Of a DNA stretch of 64,000 bases, positions 1-10,658 are shown one piece after another. Source of the stretch: Balanoglossus misakiensis (taxonomy: Eukaryota; Hemichordata); NCBI GenBank assembly GCA_040954595.2, contig CM082587.2:8866001-8930000 (forward strand). Direction: 5' to 3'. The stretch's first letter is position 1. Every line of letters starts with the position of its first letter. The notes beneath the pieces are model-generated. The model was not told the origin of the DNA, did no database searches, and saw only the letters and a program-made list of their open reading frames with translations. A program made the translations under genes and the position numbers.

Positions 1-3000
1 ATCGAGCCGTCCACTTCACCGTTTGCTAGTCCAGTAGTTTTAGTCAAAAAGCCTGATGGTTCGTGGCGTTTTTGCACAGATTTCCGTCATTTGAATAATA
101 TTACAGTGCCTGATTCGTTTCCCTTACCTAGAACTGACGAATCTCTTGAAATGTTAGGCAAGAATAAGCCTCAGTATTTTTCGACGCTTGATTTACAGTC
201 AGGATTTTTTCAATTGGAATTAGATGAAGAGAGCAGACCAAAAACAGCTTTTGTCACACATCAAGGGTTATATCAATACAGGAGACTTGCCCAGGGGTTG
301 CGAAATAGTCCCAGTTGTTTTCAGCGTACTATGCAACACGTGTTACGCAATATTATGTGGCAATATGTGTTATGTTATATCGATGATATTATTATATTTA
401 GCAGCTCTTTTGAGGAGCATCTTCAACACATTGATACTGTCCTAACCAGGTTACGTCAAGCTGGATTGAAATTAAAGCCCAGCAAATGTCAATTTATGAG
501 AAAGAGTGTTAAATTTTTGGGTCATATTATCAGTAAGGATGGAATTGCGGTTGACGAGAGTAAAGTAACAGCTGTTAAAGAATATCCCCGTCCTCATACT
601 GTCACACAGCTGAAATCATTTTTGGGGTTGGCCAATTATTATAGAAAGTTTATAAAGAATTTCTCGATCATTGCAAGGCCTCTGCATAAATTGTTGGGAA
701 AGGACACGAAATTTGAATGGAATGATCGATGCGAACATGCATTCGAGAAATTAAAACATGTCCTGTGTCAAGCACCAATTCTAGGGTATCCTGATATGAA
801 TGAAAATTTCACAATTTATACCGATAGTTCCACTCATGCCCTGGGGTTTGTTTTAGCTCAACGACAGAATGGTGTTGAACGAGTGATTTTATATGGGGGT
901 CGAAGTTTAAACTGTCACGAAAGAAATTACTCAATTACAGAATTGGAAGCTTTGGCCGTCATTCATGCTATCCGACAATGTGATCACTATGTACGGAGCA
1001 ACCATGTCACTATAGTGACTGATCACTCCAATCTGACTTACATGTTTAAACAGAAAATACCAAGGGGGCGTATTGGCCGTTGGATAATGACCATGCAGCA
1101 GTACGATTACGAAATTATCTATAGACCTGGTAAGAAACACATGAATGCTGACGGGTTGTCAAGGAGACCATATCAACAATGTGAGGGGTACAAGTCTGAC
1201 GTCACTGATTTAGAGCATGCGCCTGAAATGAATTACAAGCCTAACAGTCAGCCAATGGTAGATAAGTGTGTAAACACTGAGCCCATAAACTCACCTTGTA
1301 TAAATAATATACATACAGGGCAACAAACCGAACCTAGGGTTCATAATTCTGCTAATAGTGAGGACACATCTGGGTATGGGATTTTACTTAACAGTTCTAA
1401 CGACACTTCTAACACTGACGTGGAGGAAAATGCTTCCAACACTGAAGTGGATAAAACATTCGACAGTGAGGTGCAATCACGAATGAAGGGAGAACAGAGA
1501 AAGGATAATTATTTGAGTAAATTTCTTAATTATTTAGAGAATGATGAGTTACCAACTGATCAAAAGTTAGCTCGTAATTTTGTTAGTATGGCTCCAAATT
1601 ACGACATTGTTGACGGGGTTTTGTATCATTTTTGGAAACCCACGGGGAAATCAGCTGGTAAATTAGATTGTGTTAGACAGGTTGTGATACCTAAGTCCTT
1701 AAGAAATTATGTTCTGTGGTGGGCTCATGATTGTGTTTTAGCGGGACATTTGGGATACAGTAAAACGTTGGGAGTTTTAAGACAGAGGTATTTTTGGGAA
1801 AGGATGCCCCGGGATGTTAATATGTACGTAAAGACATGCGCACATTGTCACACACGAAAGAGAGCCACACCCCCTACTCATGCTAAGTTGTTACCTATTC
1901 CAGTATCAGGACCCTGGGACCGACTGGGTATGGATATTGTGGGACCCCTCCCTAGAACGTATGATGGTCATAAATACATCTTAGTACTTACTGATTACTT
2001 TACTAAATTTCCACTAGCATATCCATTACGTAATGCACGAGCTGAGACAGTCGCTAAGATCTTGTTTGATGAAGTAATTGCTACTTATGGCAGCCCCAGA
2101 GTTTTGCTGAGTGATCAGGGATCGAATTTTTTATCCCAAGTAGTTCGTGAAACTTGCAAATTTTTCAACATCCAGAGGAAAGTTTCGACCCCGTATCGTC
2201 CACAGACTAATGGCCTTACAGAGCGTTTCAATGGTTGCCTAGTCGACATGCTGTCCATGTTTGTCGATAGTAAACAGAAAGATTGGGATCGGTACCTAAG
2301 TTCAGTGCTTTTCGCTTATAGAGTTAGCCCTCAAGAGTCCAGTGGGTTCAGCCCGTATTATCTGTTATACGGTCGGCATCCAACATTGCCCATGGATGTT
2401 GAGTTTCAGCCAGTTGAGGGGAGGACGAGAAATATAGATACACACCTTAAACATTTAGCTGCTAAAAGGGAGATAGCTCATAAAATCGCCAAAGAGAATA
2501 TTGATCGATATCAACAGAATATGAAGGACCGTTATGATCAAAATATCCAACGGTCACAAAATCTTAAAGTGGGGGATCCTGTATATTTATACACACCATC
2601 TGTTAAACCAGGAGTTAATAAGAAATTCGTACATAAGTGGACAGGTCCTTACATTATTTCTGAGAAGGTGGGTCCTGTTAATTACAAGTTGCGTTTCATA
2701 AATAGCACCAGGAATTATCGTAAAGTCATACATGTGAATAGACTAAAAAGAGCTTATTTGCGCCCCTCTGAGTTTGACTCATCCTCATCTGATGAGTCGT
2801 GTGAAGAAAACGATGTCCCAGAAACCACAAATTATGAAAATGGGACCGAAATATGTCAAAGTCCAGAAGCAGAAACATATGCAGAATCAGAAAATGGTTC
2901 TGATCAAATTGAGGGATTGGGATTGAGAGATTTGTCGTCAAGGACAAATCCCAGTGCTTTCGATGAAACTGACAACAATGGAAATTGTCAGACTAATGCT

Positions 3001-3207
3001 TCTGAGCCATTTTACGATATAGACAATGTGTTAAAGGGTCGATATAGAAATGGGAAATTACAGTATTTGGTTAAGTGGAAGAATTATTCAAACAAACATA
3101 ATACGTGGGAGGATGAAGACAATTTGAACGAAACTGCGAAAGAGTATTTGATAAGAAATCCTGTAAAGATACAAGGGAAACAGGTTATAGCACATTTGCA
3201 CATTTAA
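1..3207 (+). CDS. pol: Ty3/gypsy (chromovirus-type) pol polyprotein, 5' truncated by window edge
   Basis: This encodes the reverse transcriptase, RNase H and integrase of an LTR retrotransposon, which copies the element's RNA into DNA and inserts it. The frame is open from base 1; the first in-window codons already read as reverse transcriptase (SPVVLVKKPDGSWRFCTDFR), so the true start lies to the left. Domains in order: reverse transcriptase about 1-540, with the catalytic YIDD box at 376-387; RNase H about 800-1170, with the acidic residues in YTDSS, TELEAL, VTDHSNL and NADGLSRR; integrase HHCC zinc finger about 1725-1860; DDE core with Asp in GMDIVGP (~1930), Asp in SDQGSNF (~2113) and Glu at 2221; GPY-type module with KWTGPY (~2635); and a C-terminal chromodomain about 3010-3160, with LVKWKNYSNKHNTWE. 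The stop is TAA at 3205. No frameshift or internal stop was seen, so the element may be young. No envelope-like frame follows. The chromodomain marks the chromovirus branch and is known to guide integration to particular chromatin. Confidence 0.95.
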   Translation: MEPSTSPFASPVVLVKKPDGSWRFCTDFRHLNNITVPDSFPLPRTDESLEMLGKNKPQYFSTLDLQSGFFQLELDEESRPKTAFVTHQGLYQYRRLAQGLRNSPSCFQRTMQHVLRNIMWQYVLCYIDDIIIFSSSFEEHLQHIDTVLTRLRQAGLKLKPSKCQFMRKSVKFLGHIISKDGIAVDESKVTAVKEYPRPHTVTQLKSFLGLANYYRKFIKNFSIIARPLHKLLGKDTKFEWNDRCEHAFEKLKHVLCQAPILGYPDMNENFTIYTDSSTHALGFVLAQRQNGVERVILYGGRSLNCHERNYSITELEALAVIHAIRQCDHYVRSNHVTIVTDHSNLTYMFKQKIPRGRIGRWIMTMQQYDYEIIYRPGKKHMNADGLSRRPYQQCEGYKSDVTDLEHAPEMNYKPNSQPMVDKCVNTEPINSPCINNIHTGQQTEPRVHNSANSEDTSGYGILLNSSNDTSNTDVEENASNTEVDKTFDSEVQSRMKGEQRKDNYLSKFLNYLENDELPTDQKLARNFVSMAPNYDIVDGVLYHFWKPTGKSAGKLDCVRQVVIPKSLRNYVLWWAHDCVLAGHLGYSKTLGVLRQRYFWERMPRDVNMYVKTCAHCHTRKRATPPTHAKLLPIPVSGPWDRLGMDIVGPLPRTYDGHKYILVLTDYFTKFPLAYPLRNARAETVAKILFDEVIATYGSPRVLLSDQGSNFLSQVVRETCKFFNIQRKVSTPYRPQTNGLTERFNGCLVDMLSMFVDSKQKDWDRYLSSVLFAYRVSPQESSGFSPYYLLYGRHPTLPMDVEFQPVEGRTRNIDTHLKHLAAKREIAHKIAKENIDRYQQNMKDRYDQNIQRSQNLKVGDPVYLYTPSVKPGVNKKFVHKWTGPYIISEKVGPVNYKLRFINSTRNYRKVIHVNRLKRAYLRPSEFDSSSSDESCEENDVPETTNYENGTEICQSPEAETYAESENGSDQIEGLGLRDLSSRTNPSAFDETDNNGNCQTNASEPFYDIDNVLKGRYRNGKLQYLVKWKNYSNKHNTWEDEDNLNETAKEYLIRNPVKIQGKQVIAHLHI

Positions 3208-4219
3208 ATCTATGGACAGAGAAATATATGCGTAACAGAAAAAAACGGAAAAGGGAGACACGTGGTTGAGTGAATTGAAAATGTGAATATGACTGAGAGG
3301 TATGAGTGTTGGCCGGCCTGTATGAGTGAGTGTACGATTGGCGTGTCCCTTGATTCGTTTAATGTTACGTAAGTTGTCGAATGACATTTTATTATCCGTT
3401 GTTTGCTGAGTTTAGTTGTAAGTGCTGTGCAACCTGGTTCCCGTGTCACTCTGTTTAAATGTGTTTATGTATTTAAGTTGTAAAGAAATTACCAGTGAAG
3501 TTTGAAGTTGCAGAGATTTTAACACTGGAGAAAAATGTTGAGAGTTGAATTTGCCTTTCGTTTGATGACCTAAATATAGATGGTCCAATTTGTGTAAATA
3601 GCCCCTTTTAATGGCTATGTGTTTGTATAAAGAAACCAAAGAAAATCCGATTTTCGAATGAAGAAAATGCCATTTTCGAAGTTGTAAAGAGTGGATTTTT
3701 GACAAAACGCTAAGATGTTTCAGTTTTAATTTTTTAAAGGTTATTGAATTTGCCCGACATGACGTAACTCGAGAATAAGGAATGTCGGATGATCGTTCGA
3801 TGTAAAAGAATGCAAGAGTGTTTCTTTTGAGTCAATAAGACAACATATATTTAGATTGTGTTCAATGATGGATACAACGTTTTATGGGTTTACAGAAGGA
3901 GTTGCGATTTTATTGTTTATATTAGTAGGTGGATAGGTGTGCGAAGGTTTTATGTGCACATACTATTTTAAGTTTATATGTACTTTTATTCTGTAGTAAT
4001 TTTTGGATTGTAATTTTATATATTTTTAAGACGATCACTTCATAGACATGACTAGATTTTTTTTTCAAATATTTTACTTCAATTTTGTTATATATATTGT
4101 ACTCTTACATTTCAAAATCATACGGTACATCTTAATATACTCTTGGGATGGAACTGAACGATTACCCTTGGTGTACTGCTCTTTAAGAGATTTGTGTCCA
4201 ATGCGGGACGCATTGGTTT
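3208..4219 (+). other. 3' untranslated region of the Ty3/gypsy element
   Basis: This is roughly 1 kb between the pol stop and the polypurine tract. It is AT-rich with no sustained open frame on either strand. An envelope gene, which some Ty3/gypsy lineages carry here, is not visible. The short minus-strand frames at 3.1-3.7 kb have no recognisable motifs and are treated as chance. Confidence 0.7.
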
Positions 4220-4232
4220 AAAAGGAGGGGAG
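4220..4232 (+). other. Polypurine tract, plus-strand priming site
   Basis: AAAAGGAGGGGAG directly abuts the TG that opens the LTR. A purine run at this position is the RNase H-resistant primer for plus-strand DNA synthesis in LTR retroelements. Confidence 0.85.
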
Positions 4233-4720
4233 TGTTACGATCTGTATAAAGGTCAAATACGATTTCAAGGGTTAATTAATCCAGAGCTCGGGAATGTCAA
4301 TGTTTGATAGTATTTGATTTTATGTATTTGAAGTAGATAGGGAGAGCGGGTGTTTAACTGACTGCTCTGATTCTCAATCATCACCGAACTGACTTTGTTA
4401 TATAACACTTTATGTAAATTGGTACGTATAGAGTTGAGTTGATGCCCAATGAAATTGTAACACATTGTATTTGTGATATTTTACATGGTTAACCACGCCT
4501 TGAGAAAAGTAATTATAAGAGAACCTTGTTTCCAAAGTTGGAGAAGAATAATCTAACGGGAGATGGGAGTACCTCAGGCTACTGAGCTCGTTCCCTTCCT
4601 CATGTACTTTACTGGGCGTATTTGATGTACTATATAATTCCGGACAATAAATGAACGTGAATCAGATACGTGTCTCCGTGGATCACTGTTCTCGTCAGAG
4701 CCCGATACCTCATCGCTACA
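4233..4720 (+). repeat. 3' LTR of the Ty3/gypsy element
   Basis: The LTR starts TGTTACGA right after the polypurine tract and is taken to end at CGCTACA, giving TG...CA ends and imperfect terminal symmetry (TGTTACGA against the reverse complement of TCGCTACA). Length is about 488 bp. Inside are a TATA-like TATATAAT near 4630 and an AATAAA at 4646-4651, close to the right end as expected for promoter and polyadenylation signals. The right border is inferred, because the matching 5' LTR is outside the window. Confidence 0.75.
4630..4651 (+). promoter_or_regulatory. TATA-like box and AATAAA signal within the LTR
   Basis: ACTATATAATTC is followed within ten bases by ACAATAAATG. In compact LTRs the TATA box and the polyadenylation signal often lie this close together, flanking the R region. 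The assignment rests on motif and position only. Confidence 0.45.
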
Positions 4721-7226
4721 GATTCCCCGATGCATGAACAATCATGAGAAACCAGCCGTAATAGTGTCATTACATGCATGTACGCGATGACAATTGGCAA
4801 ATAGGGAATATAAAGGTGTATCATGTTCGAGGGTGTAAGATATCAAGACATTGCCTCCATGGACAGAAAATTTACGGGGAAATACAAATACTGTAAGTAG
4901 AATGTGAACTGTTTATATATAAGACAAATAACGGTAGACCTCATTTTAAACCATGAGCTGGAAGAAGCTGTACAACCCATAATGTGTTGTTCTTCAGACC
5001 CAAACATCGAAACTTCGCAGAACGATCGGAAATATAAAAAACGACACAAGTCTAGGGCGTATTCATTAATACATTGGCTTGGTTGACTGACCCACTGGTT
5101 GATATTGATGGAATCTGGGGTGTACTAACAACTCAATTTCCAAATTGTTCAGAATCGCCTCTTCTTTTTCCAACATATTGAAAATGTTGCGTAACACTTC
5201 TTTAGTTCTGTCGGTGATTGGCCGATGTAACAGGTTACTTCAAAATAACAACATGAATTGTTGTCTTGATTTTTGTCTCACGACACAGCATGCAGTGAGT
5301 AAAGTTGTGCTCAATAGCAAAATATCACTGGTCAGTAAAATAAATTGAAATTGCTCGTCGCCTATACTTCTTTAACTTATTACAATCCAAAAGTCATTCA
5401 TTTTAGCCTGGAACCGTGACCCAGACTTGAAGTACAATTCCGTGGAACTGACAACCATAATAACCCAAACAAATGTATCTTATTTGACCTGTACACTCAG
5501 AAGTCTGAACGTCGACTTATTTGTTGTAATGTAGGAATATCACTGACACGACGATTCAGTTCTTGCAACTGATATTGGTAAAGAAAGAAGGGACGTAGGT
5601 GTTCGTTTGTTTGTATCCATTATATTCTTTCCTCTCGTTTTTTTCGACATTGAATGGCAGGGTCGTCTTTATTTCCTAAATCAGATCTTCTTCGTGGGTC
5701 TTTACAACCGGTGAAGGAACTACCAATCAAATGTGGATAGATTTTCAAGGCGATCAAATGAAAGGGCTTATTTTTGCCTTTACAGTATTGTAAATCACGC
5801 ACTTCCAATAATGTGAAGAACTGTAAACGAAACCAATCGAATATGTACAAGAGTGTTTACAAGTCCAACAACACGTATTATAGCTGTACTAAAATTGTCT
5901 CCTTAATCTTCAAATTATGAGTGCATAGGGACCTCTAAAACCCCCCGATACTGGATGCTTTACATTTACGATAATCGTTTCTTAGTTTTCGTTCGTGTCT
6001 AATCACAAAGGGCTTAGTTTCTTCATAACATTGCCCATCCGCACATGTGCATCTAGATGTGCGTGGCGTATCGTCATGATCACCAGACTATAACGTTATC
6101 TTGTAACAGTTCCCTGCTACTAGTACTAACTCACATCGTCAATCCTTTTCTCAGACACGAGTCTTAAATTCGAAAATTCGCTTCTTTATTGACTTATTTG
6201 GCGCGGCGCGGTACTGAAGATTATATCAGGTAATCAATCCGTAATCTTAGTACACGTATTGTTTTCATACAAACAAGGTTTGAACTCTCGAAAGCTTTTT
6301 GCCATCCCTTAGTTCTCAAAATCATTACAATTTTGTTGTTTATATAATATGTTCTAAATCAATGTTGTGTGCGACGATTTCCACGAGTTGCAATAAGTCA
6401 TTCTCTCGTCAATTTTGCGCTGGCGCCACCTCTGTACAAAAAGTCGATTCATAATCCCCCGTCTTTTGTCACGTTCACTTGTGGTAAAAAAGGCACTTGT
6501 GGCAAAAGGGAAATACACGTACACCTAGCTGAAGAAGATTGATATTCTTACGGTGACATGTGCTACTTCCAAAACCTTTCATTTTGGAGAAAATCAACAC
6601 GCTTGAACAACACTGTGAGCATTGGTTTTGAATATTTGACCCAAAGGTCAGGGAATATATAGTCTGCACCAATCAATATGGTACAGTCCCTTATTATTAA
6701 TCATCGTAGCTACAGATAATGTGATGGAATACGGAATTGGCATTTATATTCATGATTGGCCGACCGTCGTTTACGGTGGAGCCGCTGGCTACCTGAACAT
6801 TTTACTAACTACAGGGAGCGTTCAGTTATTATGAGAGGGGTGGTCCATCTTATTCATCGTTTTGCACTTTCGGGGGTGCCGCGACTCCCTCAAGAGGTTC
6901 CAAGTCTTTTCGTTTCTGAATAACAGCCCCGCGGACTTTTACCTTTTGCAAGAAACCTACACACTCTCACAGGGTGAACAGCCCTGATCCCATTCACAAA
7001 ACTATTACAATCCAACTGCTGGCTAATTGTCCTCGAATTAGTCGAGTCAATCGTGAAATTCAGGACAAAGATTTTATCTTTCGAGTACTTCATATAAATA
7101 CAGTAAACAACTTATAAATAATCGCACACCTGGCATTGATGGGATTTTACAAAACATTCATGTCAAACTCAATCAAAGAAGGTATCCCACCGCTATCTTG
7201 CAGAAGAGCTATAATAAGCATTAGAC
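4721..7226. other. Non-coding AT-rich flank right of the retroelement
   Basis: No gene is identifiable. A minus-strand coding-like scrap at 5066-5233 is listed separately. Minus-strand frames around 5620-5850 and 5940-6080 contain short Cys/Lys-rich stretches but are interrupted and unrecognised. No inverted-repeat element was found. Confidence 0.5.
5066..5233 (-). pseudogene. Unrecognised coding-like fragment, possibly a decayed element or exon
   Basis: Reading the minus strand from 5233 down to the TAA at 5066 gives about 55 uninterrupted codons with a helix-like, charged composition (for example TKEVLRNIFNMLEKEEAIL). An in-frame stop lies just upstream, and the neighbouring frame is also open immediately before it, which would suit a frameshifted relic. 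No family was recognised. The open length alone is not significant in this AT-rich DNA, so the call depends on codon texture and is weak. Confidence 0.15.
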
Positions 7227-7920
7227 TTAAGGTGGCATTGCATGATACCGTCGAGACTTTTTCAGAGGCCTATTTCTCATCAAAGACAAAGTTAAAACCC
7301 CCATAAACCATATATATTCTAGAAGCTGAGATTTTGAACTTTTGTTTGAGTTGCAAATATTATTGGTATTAATGGTGGCGATTTTGGGTGAAAAAAAACA
7401 TTTTTTGATATTATGTCATGAAATTTAAAATAGGTAAAAAAGTTGACCATGCATCATGCATCTTAATATGTCATTCGAAACTGCTTCCATTGAGGAGCAA
7501 CACCGTTTGAAAGTTAGATTTTTAGTAACATTTAATCAAATTCACGGTGAGTTGTATTGAATCAGAGTTTATTCCCGCCAGGGACACTTTATCGACTAAC
7601 AAAAATACCGTTTTGTTGGATGGGTCATACACAATCCCCAGTTAAAATTTGAGCAAATTCGGCCAACGCAGAGCGAAGCTATTTTCGTCTGAAGTTGTCA
7701 AGAGCAGCGAAAATGCAAACTGAGAAAAACGGCTATTTGCATTGTTGACACCTATTTGTTAAGCTGTGAACTCATTCAGAAAAGTGCTATTTTGGGGTGA
7801 TTATGCACCATTTCCGCCAAGACGTATTAGTCAGGGTGTGGGTCAGTATAAGGCCTACCGATTTATGTAAAAAAGTAAAATTTGGCAAAAATCACAACTT
7901 TTCATGCAATGCCACCTTAA
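7227..7920. mobile_element. Non-autonomous TTAA-flanked inverted-repeat element (686 bp)
   Basis: A perfect 15-bp terminal inverted repeat, GGTGGCATTGCATGA, opens at 7231, and its reverse complement closes at 7916. Both ends are flanked by TTAA (7227-7230 and 7917-7920), a TTAA target duplication as made by piggyBac-type transposases. The interior is AT-rich and non-coding, with runs of A and T and no transposase motif, so this is a MITE-like derivative that depends on an enzyme encoded elsewhere. Extended symmetry across the TTAA (ACTTAAGG and CCTTAAGT) may be chance or part of the target preference. Confidence 0.8.
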
Positions 7921-9183
7921 GTCAGGTGGCATTAACGTAGCAATTATAAAATTGTCACCAAAATACTTCCCCTTTGCTTGCGTTCAGTACTAGCTTTAAT
8001 TGTTCAATGTGATCAAAGTTGCAGCATACCCGGGCGGTACAGACAACATCTCAGTTCTTAGAGACTGTGTCAGTTAATATGCAAATCGGAGTTGTGGCGA
8101 TTGATCAAGAAATGGCATTTGATCGTATCGATAATGATTATCTCTCCAACACACTGTCCGCTTTCGGTTTTAACCTTTATCTATTTTAATTCACCTATGT
8201 TCTGTTCACTCTCACCATACCCAAATCATTTCCTTCTCTTTTCACCTGACAGACATTTTACTCGACTGGTAATTCGCCCCCCCCCCCCCAAATTCTGACT
8301 GCTCCTGCAACACACAATGCTGACAGTTTCATTGTCGTTGTCTGCATCCGGTCTGGACACTGTACTTCTGACGTGACCGTAATGGTCACTGGATACATAA
8401 TGGTTCATATACTATATACTATATGTCGCACACACCTAACCACTCATACTACTTGTCTTCATGTTTACGTTTTTCGTCGGCTAATGTTGCTGTATCCCCA
8501 CAACCATAATTGTACAACTGTAACGCAACATCTAGATCCATACCAGCATTCAATGTGACTTCCTATAAAAGCACAGACGTTTCAACATACCAAGACATAG
8601 CTGTAGCACGACCAACCAAATACTGCAGTCAACACCGGATGCCAAATGATTGCTTTTCAGTAGAAACCTTTAAACGTCTCACACTTGATTTGATTGTCTT
8701 GTAAATAATATTTTTTTAGTTCATTGAAGATCTTGTTGAGAACTACTCGTACTTCTCTCCGATTTAGTGATCTCAGAATTAGAATACTTAGAATTTACAA
8801 TACGGACCAAGGTTTACGTCATACTCATGCCTATAAACGTATTGTCTTCAAAAAAAGACAGAAACCTAAATGCAGTCATTACAAATTTAAAAATAATGCC
8901 ACGCAAGTTTTAAAATAATAGTAAACAATGACAATTGTTATGAATAAAGGAGTGTTTTCTTGGGACCTAGAAATGTTTAGGCATTTGTACCCCCTCCCCC
9001 GATTGTGAGTGACAGTTTTACCAACCACCGTGATGCACCCACTAAATGATGCATGATATATTCTAACGATAGTATACTCGCTTAGATTATTTTCCATTTA
9101 AACTTATCAAAGCGCTAGCAAAGATCGAAATCATTAGATTTGAGAATTACTTTTACTGCAACAGAAATATGTTTTGCTTATAG
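7921..9183. other. Non-coding interval
   Basis: AT-rich DNA with a C13 homopolymer at 8277-8289 and no recognisable gene. The overlapping short frames at 8.1-8.9 kb on both strands lack motifs and codon bias. Confidence 0.5.
8277..8289. repeat. Poly-C run (C13)
   Basis: Thirteen consecutive C on the plus strand. It is a simple homopolymer likely to vary in length between individuals. Confidence 0.9.
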
Positions 9184-9362
9184 TGCGCCTGCAGGCGTCA
9201 GAACAGTGAAAGTCTCTCGCGAGTGGCTACTGCGTGTCTACTCCACTCTCTCTCCCCTCTATGACAGTGAACAAGAGGCGTACTCAAGCATAAAGTTTCG
9301 CGTGCAAACATTCAGGGTCCACGGCAAAGATACGTTCAAGACATCACGTAATACTAAGAGCG
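9184..9362 (+). CDS. Candidate internal exon, unrecognised protein
   Basis: A good acceptor (TGTTTTGCTTATAG) ends at 9183 and a strong donor (AAGAGCG then GTAAGAG) follows 9362. Between them the plus strand reads without a stop as an ordinary mixed-composition sequence that includes VSREWLLRVYSTLSPLYD and IKFRVQTFRVHGKDTF. GC and CpG content are visibly higher than in the surroundings. The same frame stays open to about 9502. I do not recognise the protein. The minus-strand frame over the same bases looks less natural. An exon is inferred from splice signals and codon texture only. Confidence 0.3.
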
Positions 9363-10378
9363 GTAAGAGTTTTGAACGCCCAACACTCATGTGTACTGCA
9401 GAATCTGAAATATGCAAACGAAGATCAAAGTTCACTTTAAATAGTGGGAACAATAATATGCATACCATGCCCACCGATATTGATCTTTATGCGGAGAAGT
9501 GATATACCACATTGTATGACATTTGGTTCAGTACATGTAGTAGCAGTTTTCAAGTGGATTTCAACAGTGTACATTGTCATTGTATGGGAATCCCAAATTA
9601 TGGCCACGAGCTCAAAACGACTCTTGCTCTACCTCTAAGCCCAATAGCAATCAGGAGAGGTTTAAACCATTCATCATCCTATCAAATTTCAGAAAAAGTT
9701 TCTAAAGTGTCAGTAATTGGAATCTATGGCTAACGAATTGCGACATACGGGAGCATGCAGTGTGATCACATAAGTCCGTTGGACTTTCAGTACATATAAC
9801 TGAAATTCATTTATGAAAACAGCCACGATATCAATAAGGAACCATATGTTCTTTAGCTGCAGACTGCAAAATGTCCTCAAAAATACAATATTCATATTTT
9901 GGCCGTTATTTGAAGAACATCTCTACGTAACCTAACATGAAATGAGAGCAATTGCGCGAGTGATTAAAGCCCCATGAGTTGCAACTTTTGAGAAATTATC
10001 ATGAAATGTATGTTCAAATTAAACTATACTAATATTAGTCCATAAGGATGTATGCGCTGAAGTATATACATACACGTATTACAAACCCTAAGTAAGCGAG
10101 CATATGCAAGTTTTAACCAGATCAGTCATAAAGCTTTGCCGCAAAGGAGTATGGTCACCACCGAGGAAAAATGCAAAATACAACGAAAACCATGCATTCC
10201 TTTCTTTGAAATGCCATAAACAAAACATGATCTTATTCACTAGAACACTTGGAAGTAAATGTACTCCACTTTATTTTTCATTGCCATTTTTCACTTTTTT
10301 TTTAAATTGCGGGAATTTTCAACTGTGTAGTGATATTTCTTTATTATTATACATCTAGTGCCGAGAACAATAGATTTT
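9363..10378. other. Non-coding interval
   Basis: AT-rich with scattered short frames that carry no motifs. If the exon at 9184-9362 is real, this would be intron. Confidence 0.4.
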
Positions 10379-10640
10379 GGCGTGCAATAAAAAGCCGTAC
10401 GGAACGGTACGTACGGAACGCGCGTTAAATAAGCCTTAGTTTCAAGGCGCCCCAAACTCACCGTGTACAGGTATGCGCTGTTATGCGAACGGTTTCAAGG
10501 CGCCCGCATTCCAACGCACGTGCGCACACGTAAACAAAAAACAAAGATGGCTGCTCACTGAGTCAACTGAGCGGTTTTCGATCGATTGTATCGGCATTTT
10601 GGGCGTTTTGAAAGCCAAGTAACATGCAACACAAGAACTA
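10379..10640. promoter_or_regulatory. CpG-rich patch with direct repeats, possible regulatory DNA
   Basis: A local CpG-rich stretch in AT-rich surroundings. It contains tandem-like CGTACGGAACG motifs near 10400, a 14-bp direct repeat GTTTCAAGGCGCCC at 10439-10452 and 10492-10505, and an AP-1-type TGAGTCA at 10559-10565. It lies just left of the 10659 hairpin. It could be a promoter or enhancer, or the flank of an old repeat. No gene start is visible beside it. Confidence 0.25.
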
Positions 10641-10658
10641 ACGGAGATGTAAGATGTA

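Larger units (their letters stand above)
1..4720 (+). mobile_element. Ty3/gypsy LTR retrotransposon, 3' part (pol, 3' UTR, PPT, 3' LTR)
   Basis: The parts lie in canonical order on the plus strand: the pol frame to 3207, about 1 kb of untranslated AT-rich DNA, a polypurine tract at 4220-4232, and an LTR starting TGTTACGA. The 5' LTR, primer-binding site, gag and protease fall outside the window, so LTR-LTR identity and the target-site duplication cannot be checked here. The bases directly right of the LTR are GATTC, which would be the right copy of a 5-bp target duplication if the LTR end is correct. Confidence 0.9.
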
